From NCBI RefSeq assembly GCF_020509005.1, contig NC_063019.1, positions 1,922,001 to 1,986,000 on the forward strand: a stretch of 64,000 bases of DNA. The letters are read 5' to 3'. A program made the translations under genes and the position numbers. The stretch is from Fulvia fulva. Its lineage: Eukaryota; Ascomycota; Dothideomycetes; Mycosphaerellales; Mycosphaerellaceae. Numbering within the stretch: position 1 is the stretch's first letter; each line of letters begins with the position of its first letter. Below are positions 1 through 11,099 of the stretch, in pieces. The notes beneath the pieces were generated by a model. That model did no database searches. It worked only from the letters and a program-made list of their open reading frames with translations, and was not told the origin of the DNA.

Positions 1-1010
1 GCTGTTTATGTCGCTTAGATTAGCCTCGACTAGGGGCGGGAAGAACTTACTAGCTAGTAGACGCGCCTTGGCCTCGGGGTCGCTAACCGGGCTACTAGGC
101 GATTATAGCGCTAGGATAGAGAAGGAGGGGCCCTGTATAGGGTCCTGTCGGGCCTATTTCGCTAGCTTCTATATCCTCTCTAGCTTACCGGCGATTTCTT
201 CTACTATAGCCCTCTAGCCGACTGCTTTCTCCCTTCGTATTATAGCTTTCTTCTATTAGTATACCTCCCTATATACGTTCTAGGCCTCCTCGCTATAGCT
301 ACTCGTCTACACCCGGCGGGCTCTCCTTGCTTCTCTCACTACCGTAGTACACTCCGGCGTCTAGTATAGTTTAGACTATATCGTTAGTTAGGTAAGCGGA
401 ACGTAAAGTAAGGTCGCTTTTCTTATTTCGTCTATTAACCCCTAGACTACTTCGTCTATCTCGTCTTTACTATTGTATTACTACTACGCGATCTAGACTA
501 GCCTCTTAGAGTTATTAAGGTACGCCTAGATGTTGGCCTAGTAGGCCTTTCCCTAGTTTAGCTTAGGGGTTCTCGCTAGTATACGTTATATCTATATCGT
601 AATAGAGGTCCTAGCTAGTATATAGTCTAACGACGCCTCGAGTTTATGTTTGATCCTATAGTAGGTTACCGTGTAGTAGTGGCTATCTAAGATCTAGGAG
701 AGGTCGATCGTGCCTTAGAGTCCCCCTCTCTTCTAGGTACCTAGGTCCTTCGGGGTATTAAGGGCAATTGCGTTACTCGCTATTAAGTCGAGTACTTCGT
801 CGGCTATAGGGTACGGCTATATAAGGCTTTCCTAGGAAGGGTAGTATATATTAAAGTCTCCTACTACGATATGGCACCCTTGTCTCTTAAGCGTACTATC
901 TAGGTGTCTATAGACCCTAAGGTCGCGGCTAGACCTCGAGGCTAGCGGTTATATATATAAGTTATATATCTAAGAACTACCTACGTAGAGGGAGGTAATA
1001 GCTTAAAGCT
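1..1010 (-). mobile_element. LINE0: RIP-mutated LINE ORF2 fragment, cut by window edge
   Basis: This is a relic of the endonuclease to pre-RT part of a Tad/MGL-like LINE ORF2, read on the minus strand. It is the inverted, near-identical counterpart of positions 2,648-3,641 in LINE1 (for example, the stop-free 69-codon stretches at 8-217 and 3,423-3,632 differ at only a few residues). Homology stops near 1,010, so the copy is 5'-truncated there; its 3' part lies left of the window. CpA/TpG is almost absent and TAG stops are frequent, as expected of RIP. No function is likely. Confidence 0.75.
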
Positions 1011-1129
1011 CTCTTCACTCTGTTTCTTTAGCTCTAAACGCCGCGGAGGTGCCTAGCTATATTAGGTAACTCCTAGGTAATAGTAGCCTAGGCTACGGTA
1101 CTAACGGCGCCTACGGCCCTATAGGCGAA

Positions 1130-2357
1130 GCCCCCCTAAGACAACTAGTAGCAACTTATAGAGGACGCAAAAAGTATAGAAACTAACGATTAGCTCCCTT
1201 ACCGGTCTCTATAGGTAATGATTACTTAGCTACGTACGGCGCTTATACTATCGTATTACCGAGGGTAATAAGAAATAAGGACGACGTCCTAGGCGATTAG
1301 TAAGGCCACCCGGAATTAACACCCCTATAGCTAGGTATCGGTCGCGGTATCGATACTAGGCCCCCGCCTAACGTACGATATAGTTACGATCCGTATTATA
1401 GTAAAGGAAGACTAGGCCGAAGTTACGAAGCTATCGAATAAGGAGCTCGCCTAACGAATTAACTAACTAGGGGTAGTCGTAGTGAACTAATAGTCTAACG
1501 GCACTCTATAGATCTATACTAGCTCTACTACTACTAGGAGGCACCTAGAGGTATAGCTATAGTAGGTATCTAAGGTTACGGTATTAGCGAAGGTCTTAAC
1601 GAAACAATTTACGATCCTAGTCTACGATATACCTAAGGAGTTTGACCTAACTAACTAGGGTCACCTACGCGCTCTCTAAGAGGACAACTAGGTCACTCTT
1701 AACTCTCTAATCTAGAAGGCGACTTGGCTCTATAGGAAATGGCTAGAAGGCAAGAAGGCCTCGGCGCTAATAGTATAGCTATAAGACGCGAAAGCGGCGG
1801 ATCTAGCGATAGAACAAGGCCTAGTCTAGTAATATAGCCTTAAGATAGTAGAAAAGTACTCCTTATCCTTTCGTGTCCTCTAATACTTCAAATGCTAACA
1901 GTATAGACACCAAACCTATACGTATATAAACAAGTAGGCCTACTCGAACTATATAGGAGACTATATATCTAGGGACTATATATCGACTACGAGACGGTAC
2001 GCGAACTGTCCGGGGCACTACCTATCGTATAGTACGGAATACCTATAGCGGAAACTAGCGAAAAACAAGGCAATTACAAATAGAACCGTCGCCCTAAGAT
2101 TCTACGGCGACCGTAAGGCTAGCCTATACCGGAACTAACTAGCGGCGGTCGGGTATAAGCGCCCTAGGGCCGAGAATAATATAAAGGATACGTAACCTAG
2201 GGCGTACGGGAGGCCACGTACTCTACTAGCTACGGCGAGGGAATCTAACTAGGCCCGGCTCCCCTTTAGTATATAGCCGATAGGCGTAGACTAGGATATA
2301 TAAGATAGTAGGATATAGGATATTATAGAGGAAATGATTATCGATGACGATAACTAG
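1130..2357 (+). pseudogene. LINE1 ORF1 (gag-like, zinc knuckle) relic
   Basis: With TAG codons read as Trp/Gln, the frame aligns along its length with intact ORF1 of LINE2, including the FKCQQYxH zinc-knuckle segment near 1,889-1,915 and the basic C-terminal region around 2,110-2,230. ORF1 proteins of this clade bind the element RNA. Many nonsense codons make this copy non-functional. Confidence 0.65.
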
Positions 2358-2369
2358 CCTCGATACGCT

Positions 2370-5300
2370 TAGTATTATCTAGTATAACGTTGACTATAGT
2401 AAGAATATAGTCTAGAACCATTTCCTATACGAGGCGGACCCGTACGTCTACTACGTCCTAGTAATCTAGGAGCTATAGATTAACCCGTACTATAAGAGAC
2501 TAACGACCTATAAGTTACTAGGCTATATAATATACCTACGAAGCGACGGTAGACCCCGTACGTACTTCTATGTCAGTAGGGACATACTAGAATCCGACTA
2601 GGAGGTAGTGTACTACGTAGACGAAGAAGGCGGGGGCGATATTATCCCCCTCTACGTAGGTAGCACCTAGATATATAACCTATATATATAACCGCTAGCC
2701 TCGAGGTCTAGCCGCGACCTAGGGGTCTATAGATACCTAGACAGTACGCTTAAGAGACAAGGGTGCCATATCGTAGTAGGAGACTTTAATATATACTACC
2801 CTTCCTAGGAAAGCCTTATATAGCCGTACCCTATAGCCGACGAAGTACTCGACTTAATAGCGAGTAACGCAATTGCCCTTAATACCCCGAAGGACCTAGG
2901 TACCTAGAAGAGAGGGGGACTCTAAGGCACGATCGACCTCTCCTAGATCTTAGATAGCCACTACTACACGGTAACCTACTATAGGATCAAACATAAACTC
3001 GAGGCGTCGTTAGACTATATACTAGCTAGGACCTCTATTACGATATAGATATAACGTATACTAGCGAGAACCCCTAAGCTAAACTAGGGAAAGGCCTACT
3101 AGGCCAACATCTAGGCGTACCTTAATAACTCTAAGAGGCTAGTCTAGATCGCGTAGTAGTAATACAATAGTAAAGACGAGATAGACGAAGTAGTCTAGGG
3201 GTTAATAGACGAAATAAGAAAAGCGACCTTACTTTACGTTCCGCTTACCTAACTAACGACATAGTCTAAACTATACTAGACGCCGGAGTGTACTACGGTA
3301 GTAAGAGAAGTAAGGAGAGCCCGCCGGGTATAGACGAGCAGCTATAGCGAGGAGGCCTAGAACGTATATAGGGAGGTATACTAATAGAAGAAAGCTATAA
3401 TACGAAGGGAGAAAGTAGTCGGCTAGAGGGCTATAGTAGAAGAAATCGCCGGCAAGCTAGAGAGGATGTAGAAGCTAGCGAAATGGGCCCGATAGGACCC
3501 TACATAGGGCCCCTCCTTCTCTATCCTAGCGCTATAATCGCCTAGTAGCCCGGTTAGCGACCCCGAGGCCAAGGCGCGTCTACTAGCTAGTAAGTTCTTC
3601 CCGCCCCTAGTCGAGGCTGATCTAAGCGACATAAATAGCTCTACTCCCCTAGCCCCTAGTATCGCGGTCTAATAGGAGGTGTCCGAGGGAGAAGTTGCCG
3701 CTATACTAAGGAAGTTGCCGGCGAAGAAAGCCCCGGGGCCGGAAAGGATCCTAAACGAGCTACTAAAGAAGTGTAGAGATCAACTAGCCCTAGTAGTTAT
3801 AGCGATCTTTAACGCCTACCTATAGGCCGGATACTACCCGATAGCTTTTAAACAATCGACGATAGTGGTCCTACGTAAGCCGTAGAAGGAAGACTATATA
3901 TAGGTAAAGTCGTACCGCCTAATTACGCTCCTTAATACTCTTAGGAAGGCGCTTAAGAAGCTAGTTATAACGAGACTCTCCGAGGCGGTAGAGGAACACT
4001 CCCTACTCCCGGACACCTAGATAGGTACGCGCCTATAGCGATCGACGCTATCCGCGATAGAACTTATCACCTCTTAGGTAAAGGCTATCTAGTATAAGAA
4101 TAGGGACAAGGTGGCTTCCTTACTTAGCCTAGACATATCGGGAGCCTTCGACTACGTATTATACCCGCGGCTACTCTATATCCTAAGGTCGAAAGGACTC
4201 CCTAAGTAGCTTATCAACTTCGTACGGTCCTACCTCTAAAACCGTAGTACGTCGATCCTAGTCGGCTAGTATAGAAGCCTATTTCAAGTAGTCTATACTA
4301 GAATCCCTTAAGGCTTAACGCTAGTACCTATTCTATACCTCTTCTTTATAGCGACGCTACTCCTAGCCCTAGAATCCTAGAACACCGCTACGAGCGGCTT
4401 TATAGACGATATAAACATCCTAGCGTAGTCTTCCTCGACTAAGGAGAACTATAGGCTACTAGAAGAGAAGTACAAGATCTGCGAGGACTAGGCTAGGAGG
4501 CACGGGGCTCGGTTTGCCCTAGAAAAGTACAATCTAATACACTTTACGCGCCGGCCACGGTTCCGTAATATATAAGCTTCTATCTAGATATAGGGGCATA
4601 CGACTAACCCGGCAAATCAGCTTAGGATCCTCGGACTATAGGTAGACCCGGCGCTACGGTAGAGGAAGTACGTATAGGCAATATTACGGAAAGCTAAACA
4701 GAATATAGCATTATACTAGAGGCTCACTACGTCTATATAGGGGGCGGACTTCCGGTAGTCACGACTTCTATATACGGCTATTATACGGCCAGTCCTTACC
4801 TATAGTAGCTAAGTATAGTCCTTAGGCGAGAGGGCCTACCTATCGAAGGGACTCGTCGCGCCGCTAGCGAAGATCCAAAACTAATACCTAAGGAAGGTCA
4901 CCGGGGTATATAAGTCGACACTAACGAGGGTGCTTAAGTACGAGACCGCTATACCGCCGATCGACCTATATATCTAGGGACTACGGACCTCCTACTTAGG
5001 CAAGTCGGCACAGTACCTAGTATAGAAGGTCATCGCTAGTATAGTCGTAAGGGCCCGCGAATTAGTACTAGCGTATAGGGGCATTCGACCCGGAAACGAG
5101 CCGAACTACCGGGTAAGGGACGAACAGCTAGTAATATAATAGGAAGGTAAGAAATCGTTTATAGAGCAACTATAGAAAGAGAGGTAGAACAACTAGGTTG
5201 TAGGGTATAGTAGACGCCCTTAGCTAGCGGGATAACCTAAGGAATAGTTAGCTACAAAATCCGCGGTCAAGTACCCCCTAAAGCTTATCTACTACCGCCT

Positions 5301-5665
5301 TACGAGGGTATAGAGTAGTATAGCAACCTAACTACGAAGCGAACACATCGGCCTCTAGGGGTACCTATTATAGAGGAAGGTTCTAGGATACACGAATACT
5401 AGCTGCCCCTACGGCTATCGCTCCTAGAACGTACGGTACGCACTCCTCGTCTATCCGAGGTGGTCGCTAGGAAGGGGGGAGTAGATAGTAAAGGCGAGGA
5501 ACCGGACGATTAGGGCACTTCTTAATAACGCTAAGGACCTACGGCGTATTACGAACTAGATACTAGAGAAGGGCTAGCTAGAACAGTACCGCCTAGTAGG
5601 AGTAGTATAGGAAGAGAGGGCACGACGTAGCGCAACGAGACCGGCTAGGAGCGGGGGCTAACGGG
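2370..5665 (+). pseudogene. LINE1 ORF2 (endonuclease-reverse transcriptase) relic
   Basis: The start is recognisable by the degraded QYNV and QEPW endonuclease motifs (2,393-2,480). Further down are the GDFN-like motif (about 2,780), the RT core with a FVDD-like motif at about 4,400, and the C-terminal Cys/His motif near 5,400. It aligns throughout with intact ORF2 of composite element A (31,679-35,032). Dozens of TAG/TAA codons destroy it. Confidence 0.7.
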
Positions 5666-5836
5666 GTAGTAATATAGACTACATACGTTCAGAGGGAAAG
5701 CTAAACTAGATAAGGAGTAGTCGGGGGCGGGAAGGGTTTTCACCTATTCGGGTTTCCCTTTGTATATAACAATAGATATATACCTATATAGGCCGGATAG
5801 GGTCCTAGAATAGGGGAATAACAAATCTATCTATCA

Positions 5837-8232
5837 ATATTAATAGGCGTTCGAGGTATTAAAGCAAGTATTTATCGATACGCCTACCTTAAAATACTTC
5901 TACCTAGGACGAGAGACTATTCTAGAAATAGATGCCTTAGATTACGTAATAGTAGTAGTACTCTTATAACGTAATGAGCGAGGAGTATTACATCCTATCG
6001 CTTATATATCTAAGAAGATAGATCCCTAGTAATATAACTATAATATCTACGATAAGGAGCTCCTAGCTATTATATAAGCTTTCGAGGAATAGCGACCGGA
6101 GCTAACTATTAACGAATACGGTACCGACGATTATAAGAATCTACTAGACCCGGAATCTAAGGACAAGCCGACGCTTATATACTCCGATTATAAGAGCCTC
6201 GAATAGTTTATAAGTACGAAGCAATTGAACCGTAGACAAGCTCGCTAGGCCGAGTTTCTCTCGTAGTTCTTCTTTTAGGTCGTCTATAGGCTAGGAGTTT
6301 AAGGTACTAAGCTAGATAGCTTAACCCGACGTTTATAGGACTTGCCAAAGCCTAGAGACCTAGATAACCTACGAAACTAACAGTAGTATTAGGTATTACT
6401 AGGCCTAGATCGTATCTTGAACCTATTATCTACTAGAGTGTTATCGGTATATAATAATAACATTATAACCCCGCTTACGACCGCTATTCGAGAACTCTAT
6501 ACGTAACTAGAGGCTAAGGAAGCCGTTCAATAGCTAGAACGAGATGATCTATATACCTTACTAAGGAAGTACCGTATCGATAACCGTTATATAGTCCTAA
6601 TCGGAGGTATAATATATATTAAGAATATATATAGTAGTTATAGCCTATTTGTTCCTCCGGAGTTAGAAGACAATCTAGATAAAGGTGAAATCCCGGTACG
6701 TACTCGTATCGTATAGGCTTTCTACGACTATATAGTAGCTAGTTACTTAGGGGACGAGAAGACGTATAAATTAGTAGCTCGTAACTATACCTAGCTAGGC
6801 ATCGTACGATTTATTAAGAGCTATATACGTACCTACCGCGCTTACCGTACGAATAAGAACACTAACATCTAGTACCTAGAGCTATTAAGACCGCTACTAG
6901 TACTATTTAGCGCTTAGGAGGATATCTCTATTAACTTCGTAGTTAAACTACCGAAGGGAATAAGCGTAGTCGACGTACAAACGTACGAGAACATTATAAC
7001 TATTATATACCGCTTAACTAAGGAGCGATATATCATTCCTATTACCTTGATAATAGTAGAGCATTACGTACTAGTATTCCTTAAGTACGTGTTTAGTAGA
7101 CATAGGCTCCCGAAGTCTATTATCTCGGATTGTAGTACGTAATAGGTTTCCGTATTCTAGCGTAGGATATACGCGCTACTTAGTATTAGTCAAAAGCTAT
7201 CTTCGTCGTTCTACCTAGATATAGATAGATAGTCGGAGAACACGAACAAAGTAATAGAGCAATACCTACGTATCTTTATTAACTATACCTAGGACGACTA
7301 GCTAGATTAGACTCTATTAGCTAAGTTTATAGCAAACAATATAGTGTCCGTAATAATAGGCGTCTTACCGTTCTACGCTAATACTAGACGTAATCTAAGG
7401 TTCTCTAAGTTCGACTTAGACTTACCTATACTACTAATACTATATAAATAGCGACTAGACGCCGAGTCCGCGGACAAGTTTACGGCTAAGATATAAGAGA
7501 TATACTAATACTTACGATAGTAGATAGCCCTAGTATAAGTAGTCTAAGCTAAGTATATAAACTAGACGCGTATACCTATACTACGGTACGCCGAAGGCGA
7601 CGAAGTATAGGTAAGTACTAAGAACTAGACGATAGAGAGACCTTCTCGTAAGAAAGACGTAAAGTAGTCTAGACCGTACGTAATTACGGAGGTACTACCG
7701 GGTAACACTTATAAAGTAGAGCTCCTACCTACTTTAAATATCGACAATCGCTTCTACTTATACCTTCTTATACTAGTTCATCCGCCGGTTATAGGACAGA
7801 TATAACCCGTACTACTACCGATCCGAATTTTCGACGACGAATAATACGAAGCCGATCCTACCGAACCCGATTAATAGGAAGTTAAGCAAATTCTAGACTA
7901 TAAGAAGAGATAGCCGCGAGGACTAATACCGGTAGGAGGTAAATAGCTATATTAGGAATACTTAGTAAAATACATTAGATATAATAAGCTATCCTATAGA
8001 GCTACGGACTAGGTTATCGAGACTACCGCCGCCTCCGTAGCCGACTTTTACTATAACTACCCGAGAGCGACTAAGCTACCTAGTTTTTAACTACCTATAG
8101 ACTAGATACCGAATAAGAATACTATAGGTATACGTATAGCACGCTAACTAGTATAAGTAGCGATAACTCTAATACCGGTAGAACGAGGCCTCCGGGCTTA
8201 TAAGAAAGAGAGCGATACGTATAGTCTAATAG
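5837..8232 (+). pseudogene. G1: gypsy pol relic (RNase H, integrase, chromodomain)
   Basis: Plus-strand Ty3/gypsy pol fragment, legible when TAG is read as Trp/Gln. RNase H lies at about 5,840-6,350 (an LEIDASDY-like block, then the HPIAYxSKK and ELLAI motifs). The integrase zinc region is near 6,700-6,840 and the integrase core at about 6,880-7,500. A chromodomain-like EYLVKY segment ending in ADFYYNYP lies at about 7,950-8,065. The left part is removed or displaced by LINE1. The right end is cut by insertion of G3 at TSD aatag (8,228-8,232), and the element resumes at 28,529. It is non-functional. Confidence 0.75.
8228..8232. repeat. TSD of G3, left copy (aatag)
   Basis: The five bases aatag directly precede the G3 LTR terminus TATAACGG at 8,233. 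The same five bases follow the other G3 LTR at 28,529-28,533. Confidence 0.85.
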
Positions 8233-8270
8233 TATAACGGTTTATAATCGTATTAATATAAAGTAGCTAG
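8233..8270 (-). repeat. G3 3' LTR, left part (38 bp)
   Basis: Matches the first 38 bases of the LTR at 28,371-28,528. It is interrupted after ctag (8,267-8,270) by G2. Adding the right part, 21,288-21,407, restores exactly 158 bp. Confidence 0.85.
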
Positions 8271-8596
8271 TATTAACGAGCTAAGGGCCCCTTTAGACCC
8301 TAAAATTTGCGCGTCGAATCTCGTTAACCTTTAACGGTTAATTACGTAGTAGGGGTATATAGGGGTACTGCTAAGATATATATAGCTAGGAGGCGACCTT
8401 AGTAGGAAGCTAGGACTTACGAAGAATCTCTCTATAAGGCGAAAATACGGGAATCTAAAAATTTCAGATTTATTATCTTTTAGGATCACTATATATATTT
8501 CACGGCCCGCGGACCGGCAAGTATATACACCTACGCGTAAGCTATCTTAAGGTCACTAGGCGCGCCCTTACTTACTAGGGTAGTTATTCGTCTATA
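8271..8596 (+). repeat. G2 5' LTR (326 bp)
   Basis: Aligns end to end with the split 3' LTR. Most differences are C/T or G/A, consistent with independent RIP of the two LTRs. Confidence 0.85.
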
Positions 8597-8719
8597 TTTT
8601 AGTAGTTAATAAGGGGGGGTTTCAAGTATATACCCGGTGGCATTATTAGTATATCTTAGTACAATCAAGGTCAAGGTCGACTCGAAGTCGAAATCTTAAG
8701 GTATTAAGGTACCTAAGGT

Positions 8720-11050
8720 TAAGGCTCTTAGTAATAAGTAAAGCAAGTATAACGTTACGAGTAAGATTACGGTTACGAACAAGGTCACAAGTTTTAGTTA
8801 TATCTTTATTAAGGTTCGAGTCGTTTACTAGTATTAGAGCTAGCTAAGAGTTACTAGAAAGTCTAACGAAGGCCTATAGGCCTTATAGGGAGGCTATAAT
8901 CCTAGAAGGGATAGAAGACTCGGATAGCGACAAAGATAACACCCCGGAGGCTTTAGGCTCTAATAAGGGTAAGGAAAGAGTACGACGAAATGACTAAGAA
9001 GAGGATGACTTAAATAAGGGCACTATAACGTTAGGAATGCCCTATAGTCCGGATGCGATAGTAGCATTGTTTAGCCGTCTTACTATTACTATAGAAAATG
9101 TAGGACCTCGCTTCCCTACTCTAGAGAGTCCGGAAAACCCCCTCTTTAATAGTAGGAACGCCACTGAATTCTAGGAGAGGTTTAAGGATCTTATAGACTA
9201 GTATCTACTAAGGCCATTAATTAAGAAAGATAACTTCTAGGGTCGTTTCGAGCGTAACTACGAGACTACTATCCGACGTTTAGTGATGAGGTTAGAGGGG
9301 TAGTAAGTAAGGCGGAGCACCTTTAGGAGGTCCTTCTTAGCTAAATTTTCGAGATTCGATACCTATTTGATATTAGGAAGTCGAGAATATCTAGAAGAGA
9401 TAGTCCGGGCCGAGCAAAGGAAAAGCCCTAAGGAATGGGATATAAAGGAGTTTATCCGTCTCTTCGTAGCCTCTAGTAACCTAATTGATCCCGAAGACCT
9501 CGATAATAGCTCCCGTAGCCGTCTTCTACTTTAGGGGCTCCTAGAGTCAGTTACTAAGGCAGTTTATAAGAAATGTAGGCTCTATCCGAAGTAGCCTAAG
9601 AAGTTTCGGCGCTTTTAAAAGATACTAGACGAGGCGACAATTATCGCTAATAGTAAAGAAGGATAGAAGGCCGTATATACGGACTTTCTACTTACTTTAC
9701 CGTAGCTTTATCGGTCAGTTATAAAGCAGATGCCGCGCTTGATCCCTAAGATTAATATACTTAATAAACTAGCTATTTCCGCTACTATCGACGATGACCT
9801 TATTTAGAAAATAGTAGAAATAAGTATTCGGGCTTACTAACGAGGTCGCGCGGCGGAGGTTAGATCCTTTAACCCTAGTGAAAATCAAAGGTCTATATAA
9901 CTAGAAAACCCCGATCGCGTGCCTAAACTATAGGTTTACTTAATATAGCGCCTGTTAAGATGTAGCATCTCAAAGGGAGTCGACAATCAGGAAGTGATCT
10001 AGTAGCCTAAGGCATCTACGATGACTCAGCTTGTAGGGAGATACCTTCTCTCCCCTTTGGCTTAGATAGACATCTAACACAATCAACATATTGGTTCCTA
10101 ATATATTGCTGCATACTCGTGCTATTAGTCAGTTGAAGATTGATCTCTTACTCTACTCCGCTACTATCTACCCGTACCTGTTTAATAGCGCCCGTAGTTA
10201 TAGAACCGCGAGTAGTCTAAAGCGCTTAATAGGTGCTGTTATAACTATAGTAGTACGGAATATTAGGCCAATAGGTACCCCGCGATGGTATTCCTTATCT
10301 TATAAGGGTATGCCTTTTTAGCGACGAACAACTAGTAGTACCTAGGAAAGAAGACCGATCTAAATCCCCCTAAGTTCAACTTCCGACGGGACTATAGTAA
10401 ACGTCAGCTCCTTTATATACTTCCGTAGCTTAAGGAACACTATGGCCCGATTCTATTTAATAAAGACATAAAAATCCCTACGCTTCGGAAACAATAGATA
10501 GGTCGAGATTATACTAGTATCTTAAGCGTAAAGCTTCCTAACTACTCTAAACCTCTACCTAATAACCGACACCTTATAGAATACGGCCCTTAAGATATTA
10601 GATCTAGGTAGTAACTAACGGCCGCTAGTAGTTACTAGATCTAGTTTAAGGAAGAAGAAGAACCGGCTCTATAAGGGTGTAGGATTATAAATCACGACGA
10701 GTTTAAGGTTAAGGCCTACCTAATCTAGAGTAACAAATCTCGAGGCAAAGCTCTAGTAGGAATTATAAAGAACCCGAACCCTCGAACTAGGTCTAGTATA
10801 TAGGCATTAAGGGTACGAGCCGAGGCCGCTAAAGCTATACGATAAGAACTCGAAGAGGAGATCCGGTAGGAAGAACTCGGTTAGTAGGAGGTAGAGATAA
10901 TTAGAGACGCCGGTTCTAGGGCTAGTAGAAGCTAGTTAACGGTAGCGTTAGGGAAGACTCTTATAAGGACACTAAAGCCTCGAGCTAAGTTAAGGCCTAC
11001 GCCCTCGGAACAGCCGGTAGGGCCTATTAATGCCCTATTTATATAGCGTA
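8720..11050 (+). pseudogene. G2 gag relic
   Basis: A long plus-strand frame is readable with TAG taken as Trp/Gln. It includes a capsid-like segment at about 9,150-9,700 (NATEFWERFKDLIDQY-like beginning). Downstream sequence is charged and repetitive. A patch around 9,950-10,320 is much less RIP-mutated than its surroundings and may be an insertion. Exact limits of gag are not determinable. Confidence 0.5.
9953..10079. mobile_element. Candidate small insertion (solo-LTR-like, 127 bp) within G2 gag
   Basis: The segment begins TGTTAAGATGT and ends ACATCTAACA, an imperfect terminal inverted repeat with TG...CA ends of the kind seen on LTRs. It retains many CA/TG dinucleotides, unlike the flanking RIP-saturated gag. 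No target-site duplication is visible, so the call is tentative; it could simply be a region that RIP spared. Confidence 0.3.
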
Positions 11051-11099
11051 AACGGTTATAGAATATAAAGACGATAAGGATTAATAACTACGTCCGATA

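Larger units (their letters stand above)
1..3641. repeat. Inverted repeat of two LINE ORF2 segments (arms about 1-1,012 and 2,648-3,641)
   Basis: The two arms are reverse complements over about 1 kb, with a spacer of about 1.6 kb holding the ORF1 relic of LINE1. They are the same ORF2 segment from two LINE copies in head-to-head orientation. Differences are mainly C/T or G/A, as RIP would give. Confidence 0.75.
1016..5836 (+). mobile_element. LINE1: full-length-like but RIP-destroyed LINE (Tad1/MGL type)
   Basis: Plus-strand LINE with an ORF1 relic (about 1,130-2,357) followed by an ORF2 relic (about 2,370-5,665). The 3' end at 5,700-5,836 parallels the other LINEs here: a GGGTTTTCACC-type block, a pyrimidine block, then an (ATCT)n tail at about 5,824-5,835. 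It is inserted in gypsy G1 just before the RNase H coding part. The exact 5' boundary with LINE0 is uncertain. Reading frames have TAG at nearly every expected Trp or Gln. Confidence 0.75.
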
